Shown one piece after another: positions 5,737-7,722 of a stretch of 7,722 bases of DNA. Numbering within the stretch: position 1 is the first letter of the stretch; every line of letters begins with the position of its first letter. This DNA comes from Nitrospirota bacterium (GTDB lineage: Bacteria; Nitrospirota; UBA9217), in contig JAFNGD010000239.1 of NCBI GenBank assembly GCA_017885365.1, positions 1 through 7,722 on the forward strand. Reading direction: 5' to 3'. The position numbers and the translations under genes were made by a program. The notes under the pieces are model-generated. The model searched no databases, was not told the DNA's origin, and worked only from the letters and a program-made list of their open reading frames with translations.

Positions 5737-5784
5737 GCCTGTTGCGCCACAGGCATGTACCACCTTTTGGTCAGCGCCAAAGGT
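5737..5784 (-). promoter_or_regulatory. Aconitase leader with two consecutive hairpins, one covering a ribosome-site-like sequence
   Basis: On the minus strand ACCTTTGG (5784-5777) pairs with CCAAAAGGT (5770-5762) around a 6-base loop with one bulged A. The second arm contains most of AAAGGTGG, the best ribosome site for the ATG at 5756. Immediately after, GCCTGT (5754-5749) pairs perfectly with ACAGGC (5742-5737) around six bases. Both lie between the predicted promoter and the conserved start at 5708. It matches no riboswitch class I know. Confidence 0.4.
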
Positions 5785-5837
5785 CGCGGGCAATGCAACA
5801 ATCTGGACAGAACGACTCCCCTTTTCCATTCTGATCA

Positions 5838-5867
5838 ATTTTACCACATTTCGACGGTGAATGACAT
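5838..5867 (-). promoter_or_regulatory. Predicted promoter of the aconitase-led cluster
   Basis: The minus strand reads TGG-TAAAAT (extended -10; hexamer at 5843-5838). A four-of-six -35 candidate ATGTCA (5867-5862) lies 18 bases upstream. Transcription would begin near 5831, giving a leader of about 75 or 123 bases depending on the start codon used. Assigned by eye. Confidence 0.4.
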
Positions 5868-5876
5868 GGCCGGCCA
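5867..5876. promoter_or_regulatory. Ten-base palindrome between the divergent promoters
   Basis: TGGCCGGCCA is a perfect palindrome, flanked by GACA on the left and GTCC on the right (GAC/GTC also pair if one base is bulged). It abuts the predicted -35 of aconitase and lies 20-30 bases upstream of the sodC -10, a position suited to an operator serving both genes. A chance GC-rich palindrome is possible. Confidence 0.25.
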
Positions 5877-5896
5877 GTCCGGGCATTGCCGTCTTT

Positions 5897-5905
5897 TGCT
5901 ATAAT
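5897..5905 (+). promoter_or_regulatory. sodC promoter with extended -10
   Basis: The sequence TGC-TATAAT is a perfect -10 hexamer (5900-5905) with the TG extension. The -35 region at 16-17 base spacing is poor (GC-rich), as is common for extended -10 promoters. Transcription would begin near 5912 and leave a leader of about 42 bases before the sodC ATG. Confidence 0.6.
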
Positions 5906-5953
5906 AATAGCATCTCAACAGATGGAACGTTCTCTATAAAGGAGGAATAGGAA

Positions 5954-6481
5954 ATGCGAAAAGTGCTTTTTGCAGCAGTTCTTGTCGTGGGAGTGCTGGC
6001 AGCGCTCCCGGTCTTCGCCGCTGACAAGGTGGTACCGATGAACATGGTCAATGAGCAGGGCATCGGAAAGTCGATCGGCACGGTCACGATCTCGGAGGGG
6101 AAGGAGGGACTCATATTCACGCCCCGGCTCACCGACCTTGCGCCCGGCGTCCACGGCTTCCATGTGCACCAGAACCCGGACTGCGCTGCAGCGGTGAAGG
6201 AGGGGAAAATGACCCCGGCGCTCGCGGCTGGCGGGCACTATGACCCCGCCAATGCCGGCAAGCATGAAGGTCCGCAGGGCAAGGGACATCTCGGCGACCT
6301 TCCGGCGCTCACCGTCGGCGCTGACGGCAAGGCAACAGCGGCGGTCACCGCGCCCCGCCTCAAGCTGGCGGACGTGAAGGGCCGGTCCCTCATGATCCAT
6401 GCGGGCGGCGACAACTACGCCGACCAGCCGGCGCCCCTGGGCGGCGGCGGCGCCAGAGTTGCCTGCGGCGTGATCAAGTAG
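5954..6481 (+). CDS. sodC: Superoxide dismutase [Cu-Zn], periplasmic
   Basis: This 175-residue precursor converts superoxide to hydrogen peroxide and oxygen outside the cytoplasm. It has a Sec signal peptide: M-R-K, a hydrophobic core at residues 4-18, and a VFA-AD cleavage site after A22; there is no lipobox cysteine. Mature-domain ligands are all present: copper-binding H70 and H72 in [10 protein letters not shown], bridging H95 in GGHYDP, zinc ligands H104, H112 and D115, and copper ligand H149 in MIHAGGDNY. The structural disulfide would join C77 and C171 (ACGVI at the end). The length and [15 protein letters not shown] loop fit bacterial SodC. The start is fixed by a near-perfect AAAGGAGG (5938-5945) eight bases before the ATG. 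It is monocistronic: its own extended -10 promoter in front and an intrinsic terminator behind. It diverges from aconitase, an enzyme with a superoxide-sensitive iron-sulfur cluster, but co-regulation is inference only. Confidence 0.97.
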   Translation: MRKVLFAAVLVVGVLAALPVFAADKVVPMNMVNEQGIGKSIGTVTISEGKEGLIFTPRLTDLAPGVHGFHVHQNPDCAAAVKEGKMTPALAAGGHYDPANAGKHEGPQGKGHLGDLPALTVGADGKATAAVTAPRLKLADVKGRSLMIHAGGDNYADQPAPLGGGGARVACGVIK

Positions 6482-6546
6482 GACATCAGGTGCGCCTGGT
6501 CTCACTGTTCATACTGCGCTCGATCGAGCCAAGCCCTTCAATCGCG

Positions 6547-6580
6547 GCCCCCTGTCTCCCGTCAGGGGGCTTTTCTCTTG
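6547..6580 (+). terminator. Intrinsic terminator of sodC
   Basis: A perfect 8-base stem GCCCCCTG (6547-6554) and CAGGGGGC (6563-6570) with an 8-base loop is followed by TTTTCTCTT. It lies 65 bases after the sodC stop. There is no T tract on the minus-strand side, so it should work only for plus-strand transcription and not for the convergent peptidase gene. Confidence 0.9.
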
Positions 6581-6676
6581 TCCTCTCCGCGAACAGCATG
6601 CAGCACCAGGGTGGTCAAGTTCAATCCCGCATCCCCTGATAGAGGCCAGGAATGCTTAGCATCCTGCTCCTGCTTC

Positions 6677-7722
6677 CTACCTGACCGGCGTGGACTCCGG
6701 GTCCGGACCGACCGTTATCTGAACAAAATCCTGCGGACGTATCCAGTGTGCAAATGCGTCCCGCACCTCTTCCGCTGTCATTTCCAGATATTTCCCCGCA
6801 GCACGGACAGGCTCGTCGAGCGGAAGATCTTCCATCGCCCGGCGAAGCAGCTCTCCGGCGATGGTATCGGTGCTCGCATCTTCGAGCGGGACCTGCCTGA
6901 CCAGCAGTGTCTTGGCGCGCTGCAGCTCGTCGGCCGAGACCGGCTTGTCCCGCATCAGACGGAGGTTCTGCTCCACGATCTCGCGCGCTTTCGAGACGTT
7001 GGGAGGATCGCAGGCATACTCGACGCCGAAGAGCGCGCGGGTCTTCCCCGCTTCCAGGAAGGACTCCACCGTATAGACCAGTCCGGTATTTTCCCGGAGA
7101 TCGCGGTACAGGCGCGTGGCATAGAAGGTGCCGGAGAGAATGTGGTTCCCGAGCTGGAGACGGTAGTAATCGGGGTGAGAACGCGTTATTCCGACCGTTT
7201 CCACCAGCGTCACATCATCCTGCACCCTGCTGGTGTCGGGGACCAGGATGTGGGCCGGCTTGTTCGGCGGCACCGGCGGGAGCTCCGTGACCGGTGCTGC
7301 TCCCCGCGGCTTCCAATCGCCGAAGAAGCGCTCGACGGTTGTCCGCGCCCGGTCAGGAGAGACCCTTCCGACGATGACGATGGTCGTCATATCGGGCCGA
7401 AATGCCTTCGCATGGTACGTCAGCACGTCCTCGCAGGAGAGCGATGACACGCTTTCCGGCGTCGCGTCGCGCAGGATCGGGTCGTTCTCGGGATAGAGCG
7501 CTTCGCGGAGCGCCCGTTTCGAAAGGTACGCCGAACTCGTGATCTGCCCCTGGAGCGCCGAAACCGACTCGTTGCGCACAATGGGAAAGGCGGCCTCCGG
7601 CAACGCGGGCCGCAGCAGGTTGTCCGCGAGCAGCTCCATGCCCCGCTCGAACCGGTCGGCCAGCACCCGGAGCGAGAAGGACGTCCCGGCCTTGATCTCG
7701 GCGCCGATATCGTCCTGCGCTT
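6677..7722 (-). CDS. M16 (insulinase/pitrilysin) family peptidase, C-terminal part
   Basis: The frame is open to the right edge, so the gene starts outside the window; 347 residues are visible before the TAG at 6679-6677. The first visible part (DDIGAEIKAGTSFSLRV, then FERGMELLADNLLRPALPE) is the end of an M16 N-terminal-type domain. From about residue 90 follows the M16 C-terminal domain, with YHAKAFRPDMTTIVIVG and, near residues 200-220, the TRLYRDLRENTGLVYTVES segment carrying the Arg and Tyr typical of the family's R/Y pair. The zinc-binding HxxEH motif, if present, lies upstream and cannot be seen. The protein may therefore be an active subunit, an inactive partner, or the second half of a tandem M16 fusion of about 900 residues. 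A GTG at 7666-7664 is an internal valine, not a start, because homology continues upstream of it. Convergent with sodC; no terminator is seen on its own side. Confidence 0.92.
   Translation of the reverse strand, partial: AQDDIGAEIKAGTSFSLRVLADRFERGMELLADNLLRPALPEAAFPIVRNESVSALQGQITSSAYLSKRALREALYPENDPILRDATPESVSSLSCEDVLTYHAKAFRPDMTTIVIVGRVSPDRARTTVERFFGDWKPRGAAPVTELPPVPPNKPAHILVPDTSRVQDDVTLVETVGITRSHPDYYRLQLGNHILSGTFYATRLYRDLRENTGLVYTVESFLEAGKTRALFGVEYACDPPNVSKAREIVEQNLRLMRDKPVSADELQRAKTLLVRQVPLEDASTDTIAGELLRRAMEDLPLDEPVRAAGKYLEMTAEEVRDAFAHWIRPQDFVQITVGPDPESTPVR

Noticed and set aside
5709..5801. Aconitase starting at a TTG at 5801.
   Set aside because: Rare start codon, extra residues not typical of the family, and better in-frame ATG candidates downstream at 5756 and 5708.
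6648..6667. Imperfect inverted repeat AGGAATGC / GCATCCT just past the M16 stop.
   Set aside because: Short, bulged and without a T tract on the minus strand; not convincing as a terminator.
7664..7666. GTG as the start of the M16 protein.
   Set aside because: Family-like sequence (DDIGAEIKAGTSFSLR) continues upstream to the window edge, so the codon is internal.

Overview
The window reads as a high-GC bacterial chromosome segment with AT-richer intergenic spacers. Five genes lie in one direction on the minus strand and encode central carbon metabolism plus one small protein. In minus-strand order they are: aconitate hydratase (5708 to 3765), citrate synthase (3441 to 2257), a GabD/Sad-type aldehyde dehydrogenase (2194 to 698), a 65-residue cysteine/histidine-rich putative zinc-finger protein (636 to 439), and the N-terminal third or less of a thiamine-diphosphate enzyme of the acetolactate-synthase family (307 to 1, cut by the window edge). 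To the right, a periplasmic Cu/Zn superoxide dismutase gene (5954-6481, plus strand) diverges from aconitase. It ends at a clear intrinsic terminator (6547-6580) and converges with the C-terminal part of an M16 peptidase-like protein (6677 to the right edge, minus strand).

The organism cannot be fixed from this sequence. The aconitase resembles the short (about 640-660 residue) 'Aquifex-type' family, the SodC has a Sec signal peptide, and the spacers carry short CACAGA/CACTGA-type repeats. From general memory I associate this combination with environmental Nitrospirota or Desulfobacterota-like genomes; that is a weak inference.

The most interesting reading is functional. Citrate synthase and aconitase start the oxidative TCA branch. 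Next to them are a succinate-semialdehyde-dehydrogenase-like enzyme and an acetolactate-synthase-like ThDP enzyme. In cyanobacteria, such a pair (Synechococcus PCC 7002 A2770/A2771) acts as 2-oxoglutarate decarboxylase plus succinic semialdehyde dehydrogenase and replaces 2-oxoglutarate dehydrogenase. The cluster may therefore encode a TCA variant that runs from citrate to succinate through succinic semialdehyde. No isocitrate dehydrogenase is in view.

Other points: the aconitase has Ser-Val where the family normally has Cys-Thr in the first iron-sulfur ligand motif. The aldehyde dehydrogenase carries a lysine-rich, histone-tail-like N-terminus. Three of the four junctions in the metabolic cluster (aconitase/citrate synthase and both sides of the zinc-finger gene) hold copies of one degenerate short-period repeat family arranged as inverted pairs. 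The aconitase leader holds two hairpins, one of which covers a possible ribosome binding site.
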